From JACOWB01 sp964373665 (lineage in GTDB: Archaea; Aenigmatarchaeota; Aenigmatarchaeia; CG10238-14; SCSR01), in assembly GCA_964373665.1 (NCBI GenBank), contig CAYJVM010000015.1, positions 1-21,622 on the forward strand: 21,622 nt of DNA, given 5' to 3'. Below, in pieces: positions 1 to 8,200 of the stretch (the first letter of the stretch is position 1; each line of letters starts with the position of its first letter). The position numbers and the translations under genes were made by a program. The notes beneath the pieces were generated by a model that saw only the letters and a program-made list of their open reading frames with translations, was not told the DNA's origin and did no database searches.

Positions 1-47
1 TATTTGAGTTAATTGTCAATTATATGTTAGGGGTAGTTAAATTATAA

Positions 48-1079
48 TTACCTAAACTTAAATTATCCCTTAAAGACATTGAAGATAAAATCGTTAAAAT
101 ACAAGTAAATTGGATAGGGAATCCAATAAGAAACCCGAAAATACCATTTGAATTCGATTCTGAAGCTGGAGCAACTATACTATCAAGTTTTTATTTTGAT
201 GGTGGCTTTGATAGTAATTTTGGTTGTTGTTTTTACAGCAATAAAGATGAAATTATGCGAACTAATTTTATTAATGCTTGTAAAGAAATTTTTGGTGATT
301 TTGATTATAGAGTTTATAATTCATGTGATATAAATTTGCCAAAAATAATAGGCTATATTCTATTATGCGGGTTTGATTATACTCCTGGTAAGAGAAGCAC
401 GAATAATCCTGGAATTTCTGATATAATTCTCAAAAATAACAACAAAAAATTCATTTATACTTTCTTGCGACAAGCATTTAGTGACGAAGGAACTGTTAGT
501 AGTAGTGAAGTTAAATTAAGACTGGTAACTGAGGTAACGCATCTGTCTAAAGAATTAAGAAAAAAGATTAAACAAAATTCGTCTAATTATATACAACACG
601 CTCCAAATCTATTGAAAGATTTGAAATTTTTACTTGAAAAGGTTGGAATTTATGTTAATGGACCAAGACTAGAAAAAGAATACAACTACAACGATAAAGA
701 AAACAACTTGCATATTATACATTCATGGGAAATAAACATTTCTAGTAAAGATAATTTAGAACTTTTTAGAAATCAAATAGGATTTACCCAAGATAGAAAA
801 AATAATAAATTGGATAAAATCATTTCTAATATTAAGGAAAATCATTTCTCAACAAAAAGAGCCTTTGACATTGTTTATAATGAGGTTCTTAAATTAAATT
901 CAGAAGGGAGAATCATATCGTGTAGTGAATTATCAAAAGAAATTAATAGAGGTCCACATATGACAAACATATGGTTGAGAAAATTAGTTAGATTTGGTTA
1001 TCTAAAGAGAGTTTCTGGGAAAGGTTGTAGATCTTATCCTTATGAATATTCTCTCAGCGTTTTAAAAGGTCAAAATTAA
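48..1079 (+). pseudogene. LAGLIDADG homing endonuclease, degenerate N-terminus
   Basis: The frame is open from 48 to the TAA at 1077-1079. It shows two LAGLIDADG-type helices. The first is around 165-206 (AGATILSSFYFDGGF, acidic Asp codon 198-200). The second is around 453-494 (FLRQAFSDEGTV, Asp codon 483-485). A 'W-I-SSKDNLELF..IGF' block follows, as in archaeal homing endonucleases, then a C-terminal winged-helix-like segment (about 880-1060). The first ATG is at 255, after the first catalytic helix, and no ATG, GTG or TTG precedes it in frame after the TAA at 45-47. From 3 to 44 the same frame reads FELIVNYMLGVVKL and is the only one of the three open there, so the stop probably breaks a longer gene. 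A protein starting at 255 would lack half the active site. The DNA is far more AT-rich than its neighbours, consistent with a selfish element. A real but non-canonical start, or a sequence error near 45, cannot be excluded. Confidence 0.6.
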
Positions 1080-1080
1080 C

Positions 1081-2430
1081 TTATTCATTTATCCAAATCA
1101 GTCCCAATCGTTCCAGCTGTTTGCACACATCAAGAAATTCTTGATGACTGAGATTCTTGTAAGGATAGGCACGCCTTACTATATCAAAAGCCTTGTCCAT
1201 TTCAATAGTTCCTGCACCGAAAGTAAGGCCTACAAGCTGGTGCGCAAGCACGTCATAAGAATTCTCATGGAACTCCGACTCTTCTATCTCGCCCGCCAAT
1301 GACTTTCTTGCTATAACCGCGGATTCGAATATGTCATCCTCATCGGTCGTAATGACGATGCCTTTGCTGACTTTGGATAGCTGATGGCCGCTCCTGCCCA
1401 CCCTCTGGACAAGCTGGCTCACCTGCCTAGGCGACATGTACTGTATTACCAAGTCAACGGATCCTATGTCTATGCCGAGCTGGAGGCTGCTCGTCGAAAT
1501 AAGAGATTTTACATCCTGCCCCTTGAAATCTTTCTCAGCCTTTATCCTGACTTCCTTGCTCAATGACCCATGGTGGATTGCCACAGGGAACTTGCTGTCC
1601 ACAAGCCTTATCCTGGATGCAAGTATCTCCGCAAAGTCCCTTGTGTTGGTGAATGTCAGCGTGGAGCTGGCGTCCTTTATCAATCCCATAATCAGCCTCA
1701 GCCTAGCTGCCGTATCTTTTGTGGAAGATATTTTCGATGCTATCCCCTCGTCCAGCGCAGTCGGCCTGGGGTAAACGACTTTAATGTCAAATTTTTTCTC
1801 AATGTCAGCCTTGACTATTTTCGTGTTCTTTCCTCCCGCAAAGAATTCTGCAACGTGCTCAGGGTTCGCAACTGTCGCTGAAAGCATTATAAGCTGGAAA
1901 TCGCCGCACAACTCCTTGAGTCTTTCAAGAGCAACCGAAAGCTGCACACCCCTCTTTGAATCAACGACTTCATGCACTTCGTCGAGCACGACATGCTTTA
2001 CATTCCTCAGAATCTCTCTCATATTCTTACCCGTAAGCATGGGCTGCAATTGCTCCAGGGTAGTTATCATTATGTCCGGCGGGAACTCTGTATGCATTTT
2101 CCTTTCATGTTGTGTAGTGTCTCCGTGCCTTACCGCAACTTCCAATCCCAGCTCCTTGCCCCACCAAAGTATACGGTCGAGCATGTCACGGTTCAATGAC
2201 TTCATCGGTGTTATGTAAAGTGTATTTATCTGCTTCGGCGTTCCCCCCATAATCCTGTCAAATATCTTCAGCAACGCGCTCTCAGTCTTTCCGCTGCCTG
2301 TGGGCGCTATCACCATCACATTCAAGCCGGATGCTATGTAAGGTATCGCCATCTCCTGAGGCAATGTAGCTTTCTTAAATCTCTTCTCTATCACCTTCTG
2401 CATCTTCGGGGACAGTTGCTTAAAGACCAT
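1081..2430 (-). CDS. lhr: Lhr-type superfamily 2 DNA helicase, C-terminally short
   Basis: ATP-dependent nucleic-acid helicase of the Lhr (large helicase-related) family, cytoplasmic and linked to DNA repair or replication stress in archaea. Visible motifs: Q-motif-like LPQ (23-25), Walker A APTGSGKTE (42-50, K48), Ia TPMKSLNRD (74-82), DEVH box (150-153), SAT (184-186), motif IV TLTFTNTR, motif V STSSLQLGIDIG and motif VI QLVQRVGRSGH. The Lhr-specific winged-helix part follows (SYDVLAHQLVG, then RRAYPYKNLSHQEFLDVC). The protein stops at 449 residues with WINE, whereas archaeal Lhr is usually about 850-900 residues and continues into further core and C-terminal domains. The stop codon lies one base from the stop of the AT-rich endonuclease remnant, so the gene looks truncated at an insertion boundary. 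The ATPase core is intact. A naturally short Lhr-like protein is the alternative. Confidence 0.85.
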   Translation of the reverse strand: MVFKQLSPKMQKVIEKRFKKATLPQEMAIPYIASGLNVMVIAPTGSGKTESALLKIFDRIMGGTPKQINTLYITPMKSLNRDMLDRILWWGKELGLEVAVRHGDTTQHERKMHTEFPPDIMITTLEQLQPMLTGKNMREILRNVKHVVLDEVHEVVDSKRGVQLSVALERLKELCGDFQLIMLSATVANPEHVAEFFAGGKNTKIVKADIEKKFDIKVVYPRPTALDEGIASKISSTKDTAARLRLIMGLIKDASSTLTFTNTRDFAEILASRIRLVDSKFPVAIHHGSLSKEVRIKAEKDFKGQDVKSLISTSSLQLGIDIGSVDLVIQYMSPRQVSQLVQRVGRSGHQLSKVSKGIVITTDEDDIFESAVIARKSLAGEIEESEFHENSYDVLAHQLVGLTFGAGTIEMDKAFDIVRRAYPYKNLSHQEFLDVCKQLERLGLIWINE

Positions 2431-2437
2431 GAGAATA

Positions 2438-2464
2438 ACCTCTAACCAGGAACGGTATATGTTC
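2438..2464 (-). promoter_or_regulatory. TATA-like element and Shine-Dalgarno of the Lhr gene
   Basis: On the minus strand a TATA-like ACATATACC (about 2454-2462) is centred about 28 nt before the ATG at 2430. The GAGGT at 2442-2438 is a good archaeal ribosome-binding site, 7 nt from the ATG. Both support the chosen start. Confidence 0.45.
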
Positions 2465-2494
2465 TAAGATGCAGCGGGACATAAAGGCAAAGGT

Positions 2495-2506
2495 AATTAT
2501 TATACC
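2495..2506 (+). promoter_or_regulatory. TATA-like box for the Cys-rich/lamin-tail gene
   Basis: AATTATTATACC is centred about 23 nt before the ATG at 2522, a spacing compatible with leaderless transcription. It shares the 91-bp divergent gap with the helicase promoter. Confidence 0.35.
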
Positions 2507-2521
2507 TACAAATAAAGATTA

Positions 2522-3556
2522 ATGAACCTTATAGCTTTGGCCTCTGTCGCAGCTGTTATAGCTCTAACCATAGCAGCAGTTAGCTTTACAAATTTGACAG
2601 GATTGCTAACCTCCACTGCCCAGAAAGACATAGGTTCTAATACCTCAGAAGAAACCACCTCATCTTGTCCACTTTCCTGCGACGACGGCAATCCCTGCAC
2701 TTTAGACTATTGCAATGAAACTACTGGGAATGTTTGCGTGCATAGCCCCTTGGATGGAGTCGTGAATGGATGTAACAGCTTGGGATCTTGCGTTTACAAC
2801 ACCTGCTCAGCCGGCAAATGCATTCTGGCGCAGAAAGACGACTGTTGCGGAAATAAGAAATGCGAGGTCGATGAAGCGTGCTACAATTGCCCTCAGGATT
2901 GTGAGTGCACTGAAACTGAACAACAACCTTCCCAACGGCCTACTCAAGCGATTGTCGAACCAACAGCAAATAATTCGGAACCAAAACAACAGGTGACTGC
3001 AAATACCACACCCAGCTCAGACGCAATCCAACCATCTTCAGCAGCTAACTTAGTAATAAGCGAAGTCCAGATAGGCAGCAATGAATTCATCGAGCTTTAC
3101 AATCCCACATCAGCAAGCATTGACACAACAGGATGGTATCTTTCCTACTTTTCATCGAAGAAAGGCTGGAACGACACACACAGAAACTGGGCGTTTCCAA
3201 GCACCAAGATAGCATCTGGGAAATACTTTTTGATAAATATTTTCAACACGTCCGGTGCAGACTGGACAGTAGTGACAGCAAGCGGAACACCTTACTCATC
3301 AGGGCAAATCAGCACAAACGGCTCGATTGCAATATTTTCCTTCAATCCAAACAGCAAGACCATCGAAGAGGCTAAAGTTGGAAGAGTAGATGCCATAGGA
3401 TGGGGAAATCCTGATTTTGTCTACGAAAAATCACCTGCTCCAGCTCCAGAAACTGGAAAAAGCCTGGAAAGAGTAGGGTTGATAGACACTAACGACAATT
3501 TAGCGGACTATACGATAAATCCGAGTCCAACACCTAAAAATACGTCAAATCACTAG
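2522..3556 (+). CDS. secreted Cys-rich protein with lamin-tail domain
   Basis: Predicted exported protein of 344 residues. An N-terminal hydrophobic segment (about 1-25) serves as signal peptide or membrane anchor. Residues 49-129 hold 16 cysteines. They include CDDGNPCTLDYC (53-64), the signature of the Dictyostelium CTDC repeat (Dicty_CTDC family), and a CCGNKKCEVDEACYNCPQDC block of the 'C-G..-C....C.NCP.DC' type common in archaeal and bacterial secreted proteins. A Ser/Thr/Gln-rich linker (about 130-175) leads to a C-terminal lamin-tail domain beginning LVISEVQIG..EFIELYNP (177-195), with the typical DTTGWYLSY strand. The cysteines suggest disulphide-stabilised modules outside the cell. 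Lamin-tail domains are commonly found on extracellular nucleases and surface proteins, but no catalytic domain is visible here. Function unknown, possibly adhesion or binding. It is monocistronic: T-rich DNA and a new promoter follow. Confidence 0.85.
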   Translation: MNLIALASVAAVIALTIAAVSFTNLTGLLTSTAQKDIGSNTSEETTSSCPLSCDDGNPCTLDYCNETTGNVCVHSPLDGVVNGCNSLGSCVYNTCSAGKCILAQKDDCCGNKKCEVDEACYNCPQDCECTETEQQPSQRPTQAIVEPTANNSEPKQQVTANTTPSSDAIQPSSAANLVISEVQIGSNEFIELYNPTSASIDTTGWYLSYFSSKKGWNDTHRNWAFPSTKIASGKYFLINIFNTSGADWTVVTASGTPYSSGQISTNGSIAIFSFNPNSKTIEEAKVGRVDAIGWGNPDFVYEKSPAPAPETGKSLERVGLIDTNDNLADYTINPSPTPKNTSNH

Positions 3557-3572
3557 TCTTTTTATCCCTTTC
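3557..3572 (+). terminator. T-rich putative archaeal terminator
   Basis: A T-rich run immediately after the TAG of the lamin-tail gene (five Ts at 3559-3563 and three at 3569-3571) matches the U-tract type of archaeal intrinsic terminator. No hairpin is evident. It is judged only from composition and position before the next promoter. Confidence 0.3.
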
Positions 3573-3579
3573 GCTATCC

Positions 3580-3589
3580 TATTTAAATG
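3580..3589 (+). promoter_or_regulatory. TATA box for the Ig-like membrane-anchored surface protein
   Basis: TATTTAAATG is a close match to the archaeal TATA box. Its centre lies 40 nt before the ATG at 3625, predicting a start of transcription near 3611 and a short leader. Confidence 0.5.
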
Positions 3590-3624
3590 TTTTCTATTTT
3601 CAATCTTAAATCTTTTTTACACGT

Positions 3625-5184
3625 ATGATAGATATGCATTTACGTAAAAGGCACTTTGTTTTTTTATTTGCAGTACTCGGAATCGTGCTGTCAACTGCCA
3701 TCATGGCGGCGAATGTTGACATCGGCTTGAAACCAGCATCTTATGTTCAAGGTGAGAATACAGAGTTTTCGCTTGCAGTAACCAACAACAAAGCCTCTGC
3801 TATAAACCGCGTCGAGCTGAACTTGCCGCAAATTGATACTAGCCCGATATTTATTGCAAAACAAATAACTGCCCCTGCCGAGTGGACATTTGAAACAAGG
3901 TATACAGTTGGAGCTTCATCGCCTTTCCAGATCGCTTGGAGCACAGCCGGCGCTGGCATAGAAACAGGCAAGTCATTGACATTCAAAGTCGTATTATCGT
4001 CGAATGATCAGGGATCGTTTCCATTCTCATGGAAGACTAGCGATTTCCAAGGGGGGATAGATTCAGGGGAAATTCAAGTAAAAAGTGTCCAGCAAGCATT
4101 CTCCAATCTGCAAGTAGCAATGCCAAATTCTGCTGTCGCGGGAACCCCCTTTGACTTGACAATATCTGCAATTGATGCTAGTGGCAACCGAAAGGTCGAT
4201 TATGTTGGGACAGTGAGCTTTTCTTCCACAGACATCTATGCAATTTTACCGCCTTCATACGAATTCAAACCCAGCGATGGCGGATCAAAGATTTTCAAGG
4301 TAAAGCTAAAGACGGCCGGTGAGCATGAAATGACAGTGAAAGCGGATGATATAGTCAAGACTATGAAAGTCAAAGTCGTCCCTGCAGAAATAGTGGACGT
4401 TGATTTCTATGCAACTCCATCGACAGTAACTCCGAAAGAGATTGTAGCGATGGCGGTCATCGCTCACGATGTATACAACAATAGTTGGGATGTGACAACC
4501 AGTTCTACTTTTGAAATAGACAAAGAGGCCAAAGGAACGTTCGCAAACAACACTTACAAAAGCGAAGTAGAAGGCAATTGGACTCTGACTGCCAGCTACA
4601 TGGCGGGGCCAAAAAAGTTCTCAGGCGGGCATCTGTTAATGGTTTCGACTAGGCCGATTCAACCTGAGCCGGAGCCAGAACCCGAAGAGCGTGAGCCGCA
4701 GGCTCCGATTGAAGCTTCGGCGGAGATTATAGTAGATGATGTAATTCAAGTCCAGGTCAATAGCACAAAGAGCTTTAACATAAACGTAGAAAACACAGGC
4801 GAGGTCGACTTGGGAAATGTAAGCATAGTTTTCAGCGGTTTCCCAGAAAATCTCATGAATGTGTCACCATCCCTCGTGAACATAGGCAAAGATAGAACAC
4901 AGAGGTTCACAGCCACGGTTTTCGTCGCCGAAAAGATGGATCCGGCTGAAGTGCAATTCCTTGTTGTTTCAAAGGACTTGTCCAGTGACGTGTTCAGTGC
5001 ACAAAAGATAGTAAAATTGAACTTCACAGAGGCAGCGGTTGCCGAGAATCCTACAGGCGCTTTTACCCTGAGCAGGAACCTGACTTACCTTGGAGTTGCA
5101 ATAGTAGTCGCGATAGCATTGATAATTCTGTTTTGGTTCCTTTTCCTCCGGGAAGAGCCGAAGAAAAAAAAAGTCGAGTCTTGA
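3625..5184 (+). CDS. membrane-anchored surface protein with Ig-like/invasin-like and NEW3/CARDB-like domains
   Basis: 519-residue predicted cell-surface protein. A basic N-terminus (HLRKRH) and hydrophobic stretch end at a likely signal-peptidase site near AIMA/A (residues 26-29). Around residues 165-245 there is an invasin/adhesin-type beta-sandwich repeat: 'AGTPFDLTISAIDASGN', then GTVSFSSTD, then FKPSDGGSKIFKVKL. A Pro-Glu hinge (PEPEPEPEE, about 350-360) separates it from a CARDB/NEW3-like domain ('FNINVENTGEVDLGNVSIVF', about 388-470). The C-terminus has one transmembrane helix (about 485-508) and a KKKK cytosolic tail, a type I topology with the bulk outside. ATG at 3625 is used; the ATG at 3634 (residue 4) is an equally good start. 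Partner and ligand are unknown. Its position before the S-layer-like genes suggests a cell-envelope structural or adhesive role. Confidence 0.85.
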   Translation: MIDMHLRKRHFVFLFAVLGIVLSTAIMAANVDIGLKPASYVQGENTEFSLAVTNNKASAINRVELNLPQIDTSPIFIAKQITAPAEWTFETRYTVGASSPFQIAWSTAGAGIETGKSLTFKVVLSSNDQGSFPFSWKTSDFQGGIDSGEIQVKSVQQAFSNLQVAMPNSAVAGTPFDLTISAIDASGNRKVDYVGTVSFSSTDIYAILPPSYEFKPSDGGSKIFKVKLKTAGEHEMTVKADDIVKTMKVKVVPAEIVDVDFYATPSTVTPKEIVAMAVIAHDVYNNSWDVTTSSTFEIDKEAKGTFANNTYKSEVEGNWTLTASYMAGPKKFSGGHLLMVSTRPIQPEPEPEPEEREPQAPIEASAEIIVDDVIQVQVNSTKSFNINVENTGEVDLGNVSIVFSGFPENLMNVSPSLVNIGKDRTQRFTATVFVAEKMDPAEVQFLVVSKDLSSDVFSAQKIVKLNFTEAAVAENPTGAFTLSRNLTYLGVAIVVAIALIILFWFLFLREEPKKKKVES

Positions 5185-5227
5185 ACTGTTATATTATAAA
5201 TTCAGGCGAAACTTTCAAAAAAGAAAG

Positions 5228-5239
5228 GTTTATTTAACA
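5228..5239 (+). promoter_or_regulatory. TATA box for the S-layer-like gene pair
   Basis: GGTTTATTTAAC contains a strong TATA-like core (5229-5237) centred 34 nt before the GTG at 5267. Transcription would start about 8 nt before the gene, supporting the GTG start. Confidence 0.5.
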
Positions 5240-5266
5240 GAAAATTCAATTTTTCTAAAGATATAC

Positions 5267-8200
5267 GTGGGTGGTAATAGTTTTAAACTTATTTCAACAG
5301 CTATAGTCTTAGTATTATCTACTATCGTCTTATCAGCTCCAGCATTTGCATCAATATCCTTGAACGTCTCAACAACACCAGTTGTGCAGTCAAGCGTGGC
5401 GGGAGGAGTTGCAAGCTCAAGCATTCTGATAACAGGCTCCATCGTCAATACCACAGCTAGCGACAACATCACTTTCATAAATGTCAGCGCCAGCATAAGC
5501 AATAACTTTTATTCGACGCTCACATTAAACAACGGGAGCTTCAGCTTCAATGTCACAGCGCCGACGGTGGCAGGCGAGTATGCACTAAACGTGACGACAA
5601 ATCACTCAAGCTTGCCTAGCAAAAGATTCGGCATCTTTGTAAGCAATGCGACATCAGGCTCGATAAACTTTATCGGAGGGAAAACGCCTCCATTCACAAA
5701 CGGCACGACTTTTACGTTAAACGTGACGCTGAACAATGGAACTTCAGCACTTGCAAACTATACACCCCGTGTGCATATCTATCAGGCTAATGGCCAAAAC
5801 GTGTCGTGGACAGTTACAAACGTAGGCTCGACACAGACCAACAACAGCGGCTCGATAGCCTACAACATTACAGTTCCAGCAGATGCTACTATGGGTGAGT
5901 ACGGGATATCGATTGATTTTGGCAGGGCGTTTTCAATTTTCAGTGTCGGCTCTACTTTCCAAATAGCAGTCAATACATTGACAAGCAATGATGAAGTCAC
6001 ACCAAGCTTTACACCAGGCTCGAACGTAACTATTTTATCAAAGCTAAGGGCAAGTGGCAATCCTGTAACAGGCGCCACAGTCACGGCTTTGATTACATAT
6101 CCGAATGGCACGACCACAAAGAATATTACGTTGTCAGCTCATCCTTCCTCCGAAGGATTCTACAACAATACATTCACAACAGAATCAGGCCTTCGGGGAA
6201 CATACACAGTAAAGGTGGGGGCTCTCAAATCAGGGAATGACATAACAGGCTCTACCACGTTTAGCACGTCCACTTTCAGCGGTAGAATAGAGCCTGTAAA
6301 GGATGCATTCTTCTTCGAGTGGGGAGGCAAGAGCGCATTCAAACCTGGAGAATCAATTTCACTGAATTTGGTTCCGATAAACCTGACCAACGGAGAAACT
6401 ATAAATTGGAACGCTTGTACAGGGGGAAATTATACTTTTGTGAGCATCACTTTTGTGAATGGCGTTAACACAACACTCGGGAACGCAAGCGTTACTTTAG
6501 GAACTGAACAGTACTTGCCGAGTGTAAATGTTTGCAAAGTAACTTTCAAAGCCCCTGCTGATAGCGGAACATACAACATCAGGTACAATGTAACTTTCGG
6601 TACAGAAACCAAAACATTGGAAGGATTTTTCTCCGTGTCAAATCATTTCTTGAAGGTTACTCCTGTGCTTGATGTCGGAGGATTCGAAGGATTCCACACA
6701 GTGTTTGCGCCAGGAACCAATGTAACATTGACACTAAAAGCAATCAATGTGTCGGGTAATGTTGAAACTAAAAACATAAGCAGCCAGACAATCACGAAAA
6801 TAGTTCCGCTGGAGTTCATCAGCGGTGCATCGGAGGTAACAACTATTACACAGTCGTCGATGGACGGTAGGGGTACTAGCGACCCGAACATAACATTTAC
6901 GTTGCCGACCACAATACAAGGTCCTGTACTTATAGAGGTGTCTTCTACAGTGAATTCTTCTAAAAATGGCACTGCGTTTATATCCGAAAGTGTCACAGGA
7001 ACAGCATTTATAATTTCAAACTATCTGGAAGGATTCTTGGGTCCTCAGAAAGGCGAAAGCTTGTCCACTCGTGAAGGAGAAAGTTCCGGAGGGTTCAATG
7101 CAGATGCCCAGTGTTCAGGGACACAAAGATTTACAGGCAGAATAACAGATGTCAACACAAGCACCGCAGCACAAGGAGCTACAGTTATAGGTATAATCCA
7201 GGCAAGGGAAGAAGAAACAGGGAAGGATGTTAGCAGCTTCCTGTCGATTGCAGGCACTACAGCTAGCGATTCAAGCGGATCATTGACAGTAAATGTAACA
7301 TATTCGCCAAGCGGCGGCTATAGCTTCTCAGGCAATTACTTTGTAATTTTCAATGCATCATACAAAGGCAAGACCACAGGCATACCCTCATTCTTCACAT
7401 GCAGGACATTGAATATAGGATTCCCGTTAATGAGGGTGCTAGGCTCCGACCAACAATTCAGCTGGCAAATTTCCCCAACTTCAGCATTGAATGTTACTTT
7501 AACAAATGTCACGCATATGAACGGATCAGTGCTAGGCAGCACTAGCGTATTCTCAATCACACAGATATTCAACTTCAATCCATCCGCAGGAACAATGCAG
7601 GTACTGAAGAACAACACTCCAATGCAAGTTAGGTTTACAGCTAGCTCCACCTACAACAAGGCAAATCTTACATTATACCCAGAGAACTATAGCATAAGCG
7701 GAGTCGCATTGACAAAGTGGCCCAACGGTTTCTTCGACTTGAGACCGCGTGTAGCATCGGACTTTGGAACAGATACGGGCTTTGGCGGCTTTATGGTTGT
7801 TTCATTCGATGCATTTACAGAAAACTTCGGATTCGGCCAAGTTGCGGCAGGATCAGTCCAGTCGATGGTTATAAATGTTAGAGCTAACGCAGGGAATGGT
7901 ACCAGCAACAACAACTATGTCAAAACTAGTTCCTTTGACAATAACACGGCATTTACAATAAAAATGGGCAGACCGTGGGAAGGCTCGCTCGTAACATTAA
8001 CAAATGTTAATGCGACAAAATTATCAGACAATTTTGGAAACTCGACTTATGACAATGTGACATTTGAAAGATGGAATGTTACTTATGCTGTTCCTTCGAC
8101 CTTGAGCAAAGGAGGAACTATGGTCACAGTGACAGTGAATGGCACAGCAGGTAATATGACCAACAGCTTGTCAAGTTTCGATACAGTGGACGTTCCTCTA

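Noticed and set aside
148..333. Hydrophobic 61-residue plus-strand ORF
   Set aside because: It is the wrong frame of the endonuclease remnant. The LAGLIDADG signature lies in the overlapping frame, and its hydrophobicity comes from AT-rich codons.
1..1080. Intein within Lhr
   Set aside because: The endonuclease is on the opposite strand to the helicase and no splice-junction motifs are visible, so it cannot be an in-frame intein of that gene.
1784..2218. 144-residue plus-strand ORF
   Set aside because: Antisense of the helicase, whose frame carries every SF2 motif.
5212..5227. CTTTC/GAAAG inverted repeat with A6 loop as a terminator
   Set aside because: The stem is only 5 bp and on the plus strand no U-tract follows. 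It lies directly before the next TATA box and is probably chance in A-rich DNA.
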